7,821 nucleotides of DNA, taken from contig CBCXVS010000327.1 in the NCBI GenBank assembly GCA_965178525.1, positions 1 through 7,821 of the forward strand, read 5' to 3'. Positions 1 through 5,925 of this stretch are shown here, in pieces. Numbering within the stretch: position 1 is the stretch's first letter; each line of letters starts with the position of its first letter. The notes beneath the pieces are model-generated. The model ran no database searches. It was not told where the DNA came from and saw nothing but the letters and a program-made list of their open reading frames with translations. The position numbers and the translations under genes are program-made. This stretch comes from CBCXVS01 sp965178525 (lineage in GTDB: Bacteria; Tectomicrobia; Entotheonellia; Entotheonellales; Entotheonellaceae).

Positions 1-24
1 TTTTGCGATTTACATGGGAACAAA

Positions 25-99
25 GGTCAATTCGTTTCAGGCTTTTGAGTTTTTATTTCAACAAGTTGTCGCCGAATTACGGGAGGAACTTCGGTCTAG
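25..99. mobile_element. Left arm of 75-bp terminal inverted repeat (probable insertion-sequence end)
   Basis: Bases 25-99 are the reverse complement of bases 7747-7821 with a single difference (T at 78 against G at 7768). The outward-facing end reads CTAGACCGAAG in both copies, and the match stops at once beyond the CTAG, which marks a real element boundary at about base 99. Just inside the edge, CCGAA (72-76) and TTCGG (90-94) can pair as a subterminal hairpin. Bases 1-24 would then be further interior sequence of the element, seen only on this side. No transposase is visible in the window, so the family is unknown. The CTAGA-like edge loosely recalls IS1380-type ends, but that is only a resemblance. 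The reading frame of the amine oxidase happens to stay open back through this repeat. Confidence 0.8.
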
Positions 100-192
100 A
101 CACGGCTTTGACGGGACGGTCGCGTCGTGCAGCGAAAGGTGGAAACATGAAAGCAGGTCTCACTAACCGCGCCACCCGTGCGGCAGCGCAAC

Positions 193-197
193 AGGAG
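193..197 (+). promoter_or_regulatory. Ribosome binding site that decides the amine oxidase start
   Basis: AGGAG lies six bases before ATG at 204. An in-frame ATG at 147, preceded by AAAGGTGGAAAC, would add 19 residues with no recognisable signal peptide. The 204 start has the better spacing and gives a 635-residue protein, the length usual for bacterial copper amine oxidases (Arthrobacter enzyme 638), so it is preferred. Confidence 0.65.
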
Positions 198-203
198 AAT
201 AGT

Positions 204-2111
204 ATGAGCCTTGGCATCACGGTCCATCCTCTCGATCCCTTGAGCCCGGACGAGATGACGCAAGCTGCCGGGATTCTGCGGCAAAGCGGCGCCATCTCGG
301 AGGACGTCTCCTTCAGCTCTATGGTGCTGCAGGAACCGCCCAAAGACATCGTGCGGCAGTTCCACAACGGCGAAGCCGTGGTGCGTGAGGCGCGCCTGCT
401 CCTCTACGATCGCGGCAAGGCCCAGGGTGTGGATGCGATCGTCTCGCTGACCGACAACTGCGTTCGTTCCTGCACGCCGGTGACCGACGGGCAGGTGCAT
501 CTGTCGGCCGTGGAGTTTGAGCGGGCGCAGAAGTTGGTCAAAGCCCATCCCGATTGGCAAGCGGCCATGCGCCGCCGAGGTTTGAGCGACGCGGACTGTG
601 AACGCATGCAGATCGATCCTTGGGTCATCGGCGGCTCCGAGCTTGACGTCCCGGCCGGCGCCCGCCTGCTGCGTGCGATATCGTATCTCCGCACACACGC
701 AGCGGATAACGGCTATGCCCGGCCCATTGAAGGGGTCACGGCCTATGTCGATCTCACCCATGATCACATCATACGCGTCGATGACGAGGGCATCGTGCCG
801 CTTCCGCCCGAGCACGGCAACTACACGCCAGATGTCGTGGGGCCCCTCCGTACCGATCTGCGTCCCCTTGAGATCACCCAGCCTGAAGGGCCGAGCTTCC
901 AGGTGGACGGGCACGAGATCCACTGGCAAAAATGGCAATTTCGCATTTCCATGCACCCCATCCAGGGCTTGGTGTTGCACACGGTCGGCTATGAGGACGA
1001 GGGCCGCGTCCGCTCCATCCTGCATCGCGCCGCGCTCTCTGAAATGGTCGTGCCCTACGGCGACCCGGGACCGTCGCACCACTGGAAGCATGTCTTTGAT
1101 GCCGGGGAGGTCGGCCTGGGACGGATGGCCAACTCACTCCAGCTGGGCTGCGATTGTCTGGGCGTGATTCACTACGTCGATGCCACGTTCTGTAACTCAG
1201 AAGGCGAGCCCGTGACCATTCCCCAGGCCATCTGCTTGCATGAGGAGGACTATGGGATTCTCTGGAAGCATACGGATGCGCGTTCGGCTACGTCCGAAGT
1301 GCGGCGCTCCCGCCGCCTGGTGGTGAGTTCGATTCATACTGTGGGCAATTATGAGTATGGTCTGTTCTGGTATTTCTACCTCGACGGCACGTTGCAAATG
1401 GAGATCAAGCTCACCGGGATCGTCCAAACCACGGCGGTGTCCCCTGGAGACGTGTCCGAGTGTTCGCCGCTGATTGCGCCGCAGCTGGCGGCCCCGAATC
1501 ATCAGCATCTCTTTAATGTGCGGCTGGACTTCGACTTGGATGGCGCACAGAATGCCGTGTACGAAATCAATGTAGAGCCGTTGCCCCCCGAGCGCAACCC
1601 ACACGGCAACGCCTTCGCGGCGCGCCCCACGTTGCTGGCGCGCGAATCCATGGCGCAGCGTGATACGGATCCCAGCCGCAACCGCTACTGGATGGTGGTG
1701 AATCCAAACGTGCACAACGCCCTGGGCCAGCCCGTAGGCTACAAGCTCCTGCCGGGAAGCGCCCCGCGGCTCATCGCCTCTGCCGAGTCCCGTGTGGCCC
1801 AACGCGCCGGGTTTACGCGGCATAATCTCTGGGTCACGGCGTACGACCCGGCCGAGGTGCACGCGGCCGGTGATTACCCGAACCAGCATCCGGGCGGGGC
1901 GGGTCTGCCGGCCTATGCCGCCCAGGATCGCCCTCTGGAGAATCGGGACATCGTGATGTGGTACAGCTTCGGCGTCACCCACATTCCGCGTCCGGAAGAC
2001 TGGCCGGTCATGCCGGTGGAGTATACGGGTTTTGTTTTACAGCCCGTCGGCTTTTTTGATCGCAATCCGGCGCTCGATGTGCCGCCATCGGCGCAACACC
2101 ACTGTGCGTGA
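204..2111 (+). CDS. Copper-containing primary-amine oxidase (TPQ-dependent)
   Basis: This enzyme oxidatively deaminates primary amines (R-CH2-NH2 + O2 + H2O to aldehyde, ammonia and H2O2) using copper and the self-made cofactor topaquinone. In 635-residue numbering, two small N-terminal domains cover about 1-95 and 96-210, and the large catalytic domain about 212-625. The topaquinone precursor is Y383 in T-V-G-N-Y-E-Y. Copper ligands are H433 and H435 (HQH) and H593 in THIPRPEDWPVMP. The catalytic base is D299 in FDAGE. The cysteines of the conserved GCDCLG and ICLHEED-type segments are also present. Numbering is within one or two residues of the Arthrobacter phenylethylamine/histamine oxidase group, so it is complete and probably active. 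The residue aligned with that enzyme's gate Tyr296 is V297, so amine preference may differ. No signal peptide is seen, so it is likely cytoplasmic. It stands alone on this strand; the next gene starts 237 bases on, beyond a G-rich repeat. Confidence 0.96.
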   Translation: MSLGITVHPLDPLSPDEMTQAAGILRQSGAISEDVSFSSMVLQEPPKDIVRQFHNGEAVVREARLLLYDRGKAQGVDAIVSLTDNCVRSCTPVTDGQVHLSAVEFERAQKLVKAHPDWQAAMRRRGLSDADCERMQIDPWVIGGSELDVPAGARLLRAISYLRTHAADNGYARPIEGVTAYVDLTHDHIIRVDDEGIVPLPPEHGNYTPDVVGPLRTDLRPLEITQPEGPSFQVDGHEIHWQKWQFRISMHPIQGLVLHTVGYEDEGRVRSILHRAALSEMVVPYGDPGPSHHWKHVFDAGEVGLGRMANSLQLGCDCLGVIHYVDATFCNSEGEPVTIPQAICLHEEDYGILWKHTDARSATSEVRRSRRLVVSSIHTVGNYEYGLFWYFYLDGTLQMEIKLTGIVQTTAVSPGDVSECSPLIAPQLAAPNHQHLFNVRLDFDLDGAQNAVYEINVEPLPPERNPHGNAFAARPTLLARESMAQRDTDPSRNRYWMVVNPNVHNALGQPVGYKLLPGSAPRLIASAESRVAQRAGFTRHNLWVTAYDPAEVHAAGDYPNQHPGGAGLPAYAAQDRPLENRDIVMWYSFGVTHIPRPEDWPVMPVEYTGFVLQPVGFFDRNPALDVPPSAQHHCA

Positions 2112-2114
2112 GGC

Positions 2115-2185
2115 AAAGGGGAGCCGCGAAGGGGGCGAAGGGGCGCAAAGGGGACGAAGGGGCGCGAAGGGGACGAAGGGGCGGG
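2115..2185. repeat. G-rich 19-bp tandem repeat with G-quadruplex potential
   Basis: Four bases after the amine oxidase stop begins a purine-rich array. Three 19-bp units can be laid end to end at 2124-2142, 2143-2161 and 2162-2180. Units two and three differ at one base, and unit one differs from unit three at two. Each unit is two half-units of about 9 and 10 bases built on GAAGGGG or AAAGGGG. GGGG or longer runs fall at 2118, 2131, 2140, 2150, 2159, 2169 and 2178, separated by short loops of mostly 5-6 bases, so the + strand could fold into G-quadruplexes. The frame running through it encodes only low-complexity Gly/Arg/Lys/Glu sequence and is not taken as a gene. Role unknown. Confidence 0.85.
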
Positions 2186-2243
2186 ACGAGGTAGGATCGG
2201 GTGAGCCCCTCGGTCACGCTTCGTACTTTTCCGCCCTCGATGC

Positions 2244-2272
2244 TTGGCTGTTGTATCGCGTTGTGCGACAAT
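2244..2272 (+). promoter_or_regulatory. Possible sigma70-type promoter for the RusA/nuclease pair
   Basis: TTGGCT (2244-2249) and GACAAT (2267-2272) each match the -35 and -10 consensus at four of six positions and are separated by 17 bases. They lie about 77 bases upstream of the chosen rusA start, after the G-rich repeat. This is the best promoter-like pair I see between the amine oxidase and rusA, but it is weak, and chance matches of this quality are common. Confidence 0.3.
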
Positions 2273-2348
2273 CTATCTTGGCGGAGCACAGCGCAGCTCG
2301 AAGCCCGAAACGCCTCCAACTGCTCTCGTTGCAAGCGGCAAGGAACCT

Positions 2349-2756
2349 GTGGCGTTACGACTTGAATTGGTCATAGAGGGTCCGCCTGTGTCCCAGCAGG
2401 CGAGGCGAAGAGAGCGGGTTCGCCAGTGGATACAGGAGATACGGCGTGTCGCGCAGCAGCATTGGCCTGCAGGTGATCTGCCGCTTATAGGGTCGATCAT
2501 GCTAACCATCACGTATTTCTATGACAACATCGCGGTCGATGTGGATAACATTCCAAAACCAATTTTGGATGCGCTGAAAGGGCTGGTTTACTCGGATGAT
2601 GAACAAGTGACCGATATTCTGTGCCGAAAGCGAAATTTGAACGGCGATTTACGCATTGAAAATCCGTCCAGTGTATTGGCTGAAGGTCTCAGCCGCGGTC
2701 ATCAATTCCTCTATATCATTGTCAAGGACGCACCAGACCAAGAGGTAATTTCCTGA
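2349..2756 (+). CDS. RusA-family Holliday junction resolvase / crossover junction endodeoxyribonuclease
   Basis: RusA-type enzymes are small dimeric, Mg-dependent nucleases that cut four-way DNA junctions; they are often carried by prophages and other accessory DNA. The signature is clear at 64-84: V-D-V-D-N-I-P-K-P-I-L-D-A-L-K-G, then Y-S-D-D-E-Q-V. D64, D66, K70, D74 and D83/D84 match in spacing D70, D72, K76, D80 and D90/D91 of E. coli RusA. The start is taken as GTG 2349, four bases after AAGGA (2340-2344), giving 135 residues against about 120 in E. coli. The frame is open back to TTG at 2244 (170 residues), but that extension looks non-coding. The stop TGA shares a base with the next gene's ATG, so the two are probably co-translated. 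Base composition is lower in GC than the flanking metabolic genes. Whether it resolves recombination intermediates or acts with its partner in another process is not shown. Confidence 0.85.
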   Translation: MALRLELVIEGPPVSQQARRRERVRQWIQEIRRVAQQHWPAGDLPLIGSIMLTITYFYDNIAVDVDNIPKPILDALKGLVYSDDEQVTDILCRKRNLNGDLRIENPSSVLAEGLSRGHQFLYIIVKDAPDQEVIS

Positions 2757-3418
2757 TGGAAACAGCCATCACTCTGGAAAAACAGCGTGTCTATACCCTT
2801 GCCGAGGAATACCGTCGTAAGGGCTATACCGTTGTTGAAAAACCCATGCTAGAGCAATTGCCTGAATTTTTATTCGGCTACCAGCCTGATTTGCTTGTAC
2901 GAAAAGGGAACAAGACCATGATTGTCGAGGTAAAGACGCGATCATCTTTGACTGGAAATTCCCAGGTTAGAGAGTTGGCTCGACTGCTTCAAGCAAAACC
3001 GGACTGGGACTTCGAATTGGTTATGGTGCGGGAGGGAGAAAAACTTCTCATTCCTGAAGATGCACGGCCATTCGAGAGGGACGATATTCTTCAAGGTATT
3101 GCGGAAGCTGAGAGACTTACAATCTTGGGGTTTAATGAAGCCGCCTTTTTACTAGCCTGGTCAACTGCGGAAGCTACCATTAGGTTCCTTACTGAGGAAG
3201 AGGATATCGTGCTTGACCGTCCTATGGCTCTCCACCTTTTTGAGCAAGCCATAACGAATGGTGTGATATCTAGAGATGACTACAACTTCTTGCTGCAGGC
3301 TGTACGATACCGAAATGCGCTGGTCCATGGTTTCAAAACGGCCGACGTCGCCCCTGCTCTAGTCCAAACGCTCCTCATGACGACTCAGCGCCTTTTACAA
3401 TCAACGATGGCTTCATAG
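2756..3418 (+). CDS. Putative PD-(D/E)XK nuclease domain fused to a HEPN-like domain
   Basis: I do not recognise a named family, but two parts can be read. Residues about 1-100 look like a PD-(D/E)XK restriction-endonuclease-type fold (archaeal Holliday-junction-resolvase-like): a helix, then P44-D45, a short turn and strand, then I-V-E58-V-K60, the usual D...ExK metal-binding arrangement. Residues about 125-220 are mostly helical and end in R186-N-A-L-V-H191, which fits the R-x4-H signature of HEPN domains, many of which are RNases in toxin and defence proteins. The ATG overlaps the rusA stop (TGATG), and AGAGGT lies nine bases upstream, so it is likely translationally coupled to RusA. Sample lines count about 45-48% GC against about 67-75% in nearby genes, suggesting transfer. 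No signal peptide or membrane segment. Function is inferred only: DNA cleavage, nucleic-acid defence or a toxin-like role are all possible, and the HEPN part could be merely structural. Confidence 0.72.
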   Translation: METAITLEKQRVYTLAEEYRRKGYTVVEKPMLEQLPEFLFGYQPDLLVRKGNKTMIVEVKTRSSLTGNSQVRELARLLQAKPDWDFELVMVREGEKLLIPEDARPFERDDILQGIAEAERLTILGFNEAAFLLAWSTAEATIRFLTEEEDIVLDRPMALHLFEQAITNGVISRDDYNFLLQAVRYRNALVHGFKTADVAPALVQTLLMTTQRLLQSTMAS

Positions 3419-3509
3419 TCTGCCTGTCAAGGCCTGACGAAGCCTCGGGTCCGCATCTCACATCGGGAATAGGCCGACGAAGTTTTTCATCTCAACAGCA
3501 AAAAGGTGA

Positions 3510-3603
3510 GTACAAGCCGGCGGAAGTCCGTGAGCCGTTTGAGCGCCGTCAGCTCAACCCTATCAAGATCATCCTCTACTCACGGACTTCTGCCAACGTG
3601 TAC
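3510..3603. repeat. 94-bp imperfect inverted repeat between convergent genes
   Basis: Arms 3510-3534 and 3579-3603 are reverse complements at 21 of 25 positions, including an unbroken 12-bp core (GAAGTCCGTGAG against CTCACGGACTTC). Both arms end in GTAC on the outside. The 44-base interior holds a second perfect stem, TTGAGC (3539-3544) with GCTCAA (3552-3557) around a seven-base loop, so the RNA would be branched. The right arm ends on the first base (on the + strand) of the stop codon of the minus-strand aldolase gene. It could serve as a two-way transcription end for the convergent genes, but there is no U-tract, and the long mismatched arms look as much like a small non-autonomous element or transposon scar. 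Confidence 0.7.
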
Positions 3604-4409
3604 TAGGAGCGGTATCCGGCGCCGTCAAGGCGTTCAAGCTGCCGCAGTAGCGCCGGCCATTCCCGGCCCACCTCGTTGAAGCCGCCTTTCCCGTACATGC
3701 TAAGACCGGTTTGGATCGAACCGTGCCGCGTCGGCTCGGAAAGCGGGTTCAACTCAGAGCCGCCAGACATGGCATCGATCTGCATGCGGCAGGCCGTTTC
3801 GATGCGATACATCCAGACGAAGGCTTCGCCCACCGTCTCGCCTACGGTGAGGAGGCCATGATTGCGCAGAATGAGAATCTTGCGCTCGCCCAAATCGCTC
3901 ACGATACGCGGGCGCTCACCCGCGCTCAACGCCGGGCCTTCAAAATCGTGATACGCGACCCAGCCCATGACCGTCAGCGCTTTCTGGCTCGCGGGCAGCA
4001 GGCCGTGTTGTTGCATCGCCACTGCAGTCCCAAAACGGCTGTGGGTATGGAAAATACAATGGGCCTCCGGCACGGCCATGTGAATGGCGCCATGGATGTT
4101 GAAGCCCGCCGGATTGGCCGGATAGTCACTCGTCCCCAGGACGTTGCCTTCATGGTCCACTTTGATCAACGACGATGCCGTGATTTCGTCGAACAACATG
4201 CCAAAGGGATTCAGCAAGAAATGGTTTTCCGGCCCAGGAAGACGCGCCGAAAAGTGCGTATTGTTAAGATCGGTCCAGCCATAGATCGCCGCCAGCCGGT
4301 AGGCTGCGGCCAAGTCGACCCGCAGCGCCCATTCCTCTGCTGTCATCCCTTTCGGGCTTGTCTTCGGGCTTGTCTGTATGGAGAGATCCATGTTCACTTT
4401 TACGGCCAT
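3603..4409 (-). CDS. Class II aldolase/adducin family protein
   Basis: This 268-residue protein belongs to the zinc-dependent class II aldolase fold that includes fuculose-phosphate aldolase, ribulose-5-phosphate 4-epimerase and the non-enzymatic adducin head. The fold covers about residues 25-225. Probable zinc ligands are H121 and H123 (F-H-T-H-S) and H184 (R-N-H-G-L-L). The position of the catalytic Glu73 of E. coli fuculose aldolase (SSEWRFH) aligns with G102 of NPAGFNIH, so the classical proton-transfer acid appears to be missing, as in adducin-like members; substrate and even aldolase activity are uncertain. The start is ATG at 4409 with AAGGAG five bases upstream (4415-4420). An upstream in-frame ATG at 4508 would add 33 Arg/Ala-rich residues without support. 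The N-terminus carries a TSPKTSPK duplication. It is transcribed away from murA and converges on the nuclease gene. Confidence 0.88.
   Translation of the reverse strand: MAVKVNMDLSIQTSPKTSPKGMTAEEWALRVDLAAAYRLAAIYGWTDLNNTHFSARLPGPENHFLLNPFGMLFDEITASSLIKVDHEGNVLGTSDYPANPAGFNIHGAIHMAVPEAHCIFHTHSRFGTAVAMQQHGLLPASQKALTVMGWVAYHDFEGPALSAGERPRIVSDLGERKILILRNHGLLTVGETVGEAFVWMYRIETACRMQIDAMSGGSELNPLSEPTRHGSIQTGLSMYGKGGFNEVGREWPALLRQLERLDGAGYRS
4351..4374 (-). repeat. Perfect 12-bp tandem duplication inside the aldolase-family gene
   Basis: TTCGGGCTTGTC occurs twice in succession (+ strand 4351-4362 and 4363-4374), encoding TSPK twice at residues 13-20, in the disordered-looking N-terminus ahead of the fold. 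It is in frame and probably harmless; such a slippage site may vary in copy number between strains. Confidence 0.85.
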
Positions 4410-4589
4410 GCTCGCTCCTTTGCTGTGACGTTGAATAGGTAAGCGCGGTCCGGCTGCGCCGGTTTTTCCTCTCGCGATTCCCGCACGGACGGGCAACCTC
4501 CAGGCCATGTCTTCCCAAGAATATAGACGCGATGACGTGCCCTGTCTACATTGCCTACCAACTATGCTATCATGCCAGGGGATGTGTAG

Positions 4590-4595
4590 AAGGAG
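4590..4595 (+). promoter_or_regulatory. Ribosome binding site for murA
   Basis: AAGGAG is eight bases before ATG 4604, supporting that start. The 194 bases between this gene and the divergent aldolase-family gene must hold promoters for both. TTGCCT at 4551 and TATGCT/TATCAT near 4563-4573 are promoter-like, but their spacing is too short to call a pair. Confidence 0.6.
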
Positions 4596-4603
4596 CTTGA
4601 CCT

Positions 4604-5911
4604 ATGGAGCAACTTGTCATTGAAGGCCCGACGCAGTTAAAAGGCGAAATCACCGTTTCCGGCGCGAAAAATTCCGTCAGTAAGCTGATTACGGCCTCGA
4701 TGCTGACGTCCGGACGATGCCGATTCGAGAACGTGCCGCGGATTGGGGATATCGCCATCACCCAACGCATATGCGAATCCCTAGGGGTGCGCTTTGTCGC
4801 CGGGGAGGACAAGACCCTGGCGGTCGAGACGTTGGAGATGAAAAGCGCCGAAGTGCCGGAGCCTCTGGCCAAGCGGAACCGTCTGTCGATCCTGATGCTG
4901 GCGCCCCTGCTGCATCGCTGTGGGCACGCGGTCATCCCCGCAGCGGGAGGCGACAAAATCGGCGCCCGCCCGGTCGACTTTCACCTTGAGGCCTACCGGC
5001 AAATGGGTGCCTCGGTCGACGTCCAGGGTGAGGTGTACTGCGTCGAAGCCCAGAGGCTGATCGGCGCGGATATCACGTTGCCTTATCCCAGCGTCAGCGC
5101 CACCGAGAATATTTTGATGGCCGCGACGTTAGCGCGGGGGAAAACCTACGTTCGCAACGCCGCGATCGAGCCTGAAATCATCGATCTGGCGCTGTTCCTG
5201 CAAAAAATGGGAGCGATCATCGACTACAACGTCGATCGCACCTTCGTCGTTGAGGGTGTCGCCTCGCTCTCGGGCGCCACCCATGCCATTATGCCCGACC
5301 GCCTGGTCGGCGCCTCGCTCGGGGTCGCCGCCGTGGCCTCACACGGAGATGTCTTTGTGCGTGGGATGCGGCAGGCCGATGTGTTGACCTTTCTCAATGC
5401 GCTGCGCCGTGTCGGAGGCCAATTCGACGTCTACAGCGATGGTATCCGCTTTTACCGGGACGGTCGTCTGCAGTCTATTGCCTTGGAAACTACCGTCCAT
5501 CCCGGTTTCATGACGGATTGGCAGCCCCCGTTTGCCATCCTGCTGACACAAGCGCACGGCATGTCGGTGATTCACGAGACCGTTTTTGAGGATCGGTTCG
5601 TCTATGTCAGCGAATTGAAGAAGCTCGGCGCCGATATCGAACTCTACGATACCTGCCTGGGCAATAGCGACTGCCGCTTCAAGACCCGTGGGCATCGCCA
5701 CAGTGTCATTATCAAAGGTCCGACGGCATTGCGCCATGCCGATATGACCATTCCGGATCTGCGGGCGGGATTTTCCCACCTGATTGCGGCGCTGATCGCC
5801 CGCGGCACCTCGACGATTCGAGGGGTTGAGGAACTCGATCGCGGGTATGAGGACATCGACACCGGCTTGCAGCGCCTTGGCGCCCATATTACGAGGACGT
5901 CCATCGCGTAG
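4604..5911 (+). CDS. murA: UDP-N-acetylglucosamine 1-carboxyvinyltransferase (MurA), Cys-to-Asp variant
   Basis: MurA transfers enolpyruvate from PEP to UDP-GlcNAc, the first committed step of peptidoglycan synthesis, in the cytoplasm. The protein has 435 residues (E. coli 419) and the two-lobed EPSP-synthase fold throughout. K22-N23 (SGAKNS), R93 (E. coli R91), R122 (R120, in IGARPVDFH), D305 in HPGFMTDWQ, R387 (R371, DLRA) and R413 (R397, LDRGYE) are all kept. The loop residue corresponding to Cys115 is D117: the usual PGGC reads A-G-G-D. Asp at this place is known from Mycobacterium, Chlamydia and Borrelia; it preserves activity and blocks covalent capture by fosfomycin, so the enzyme should be fosfomycin-insensitive. 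It may be the housekeeping copy or a paralogue; its neighbours are catabolic rather than cell-wall genes. The next gene begins 14 bases on, probably in the same operon. Confidence 0.95.
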   Translation: MEQLVIEGPTQLKGEITVSGAKNSVSKLITASMLTSGRCRFENVPRIGDIAITQRICESLGVRFVAGEDKTLAVETLEMKSAEVPEPLAKRNRLSILMLAPLLHRCGHAVIPAAGGDKIGARPVDFHLEAYRQMGASVDVQGEVYCVEAQRLIGADITLPYPSVSATENILMAATLARGKTYVRNAAIEPEIIDLALFLQKMGAIIDYNVDRTFVVEGVASLSGATHAIMPDRLVGASLGVAAVASHGDVFVRGMRQADVLTFLNALRRVGGQFDVYSDGIRFYRDGRLQSIALETTVHPGFMTDWQPPFAILLTQAHGMSVIHETVFEDRFVYVSELKKLGADIELYDTCLGNSDCRFKTRGHRHSVIIKGPTALRHADMTIPDLRAGFSHLIAALIARGTSTIRGVEELDRGYEDIDTGLQRLGAHITRTSIA

Positions 5912-5916
5912 AGGAG
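5912..5916 (+). promoter_or_regulatory. Ribosome binding site for the molybdenum hydroxylase subunit
   Basis: AGGAG begins one base after the murA stop codon and lies nine bases before ATG 5926. With only 14 bases between the genes there is no room for a separate promoter, which supports co-transcription with murA. Confidence 0.6.
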
Positions 5917-5925
5917 CGCACGAAC

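Noticed and set aside
100..146. Continuation of the broken hydroxylase gene on the left side of the repeat, as expected if the molecule were a circle around one element
   Set aside because: The frame directly after the left repeat edge (ACA CGG CTT TGA) stops at once and shows no hydroxylase C-terminal sequence.
96..1091. 331-codon open frame on the minus strand inside the amine oxidase gene
   Set aside because: It is antisense to a gene with fully conserved catalytic residues, has no recognisable domain, and arises from GC-rich codon usage; it starts in one gene's body and runs into the repeat edge.
1197..1982. 261-codon minus-strand frame in the amine oxidase gene
   Set aside because: Antisense shadow with Arg/His/Gly-rich sequence and no family resemblance.
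2115..2185. CRISPR array
   Set aside because: The units are contiguous 19-bp G-rich repeats without unique spacers, and no cas gene is present.
2032..2376. 114-codon plus-strand frame across the end of the amine oxidase and the G-rich repeat
   Set aside because: It overlaps conserved coding sequence in another frame and is mostly Gly/Arg/Lys low-complexity sequence from the tandem repeat.
3711..4442. 243-codon plus-strand frame opposite the aldolase-family gene
   Set aside because: The minus-strand frame has conserved zinc histidines and a good ribosome site; this one has neither.
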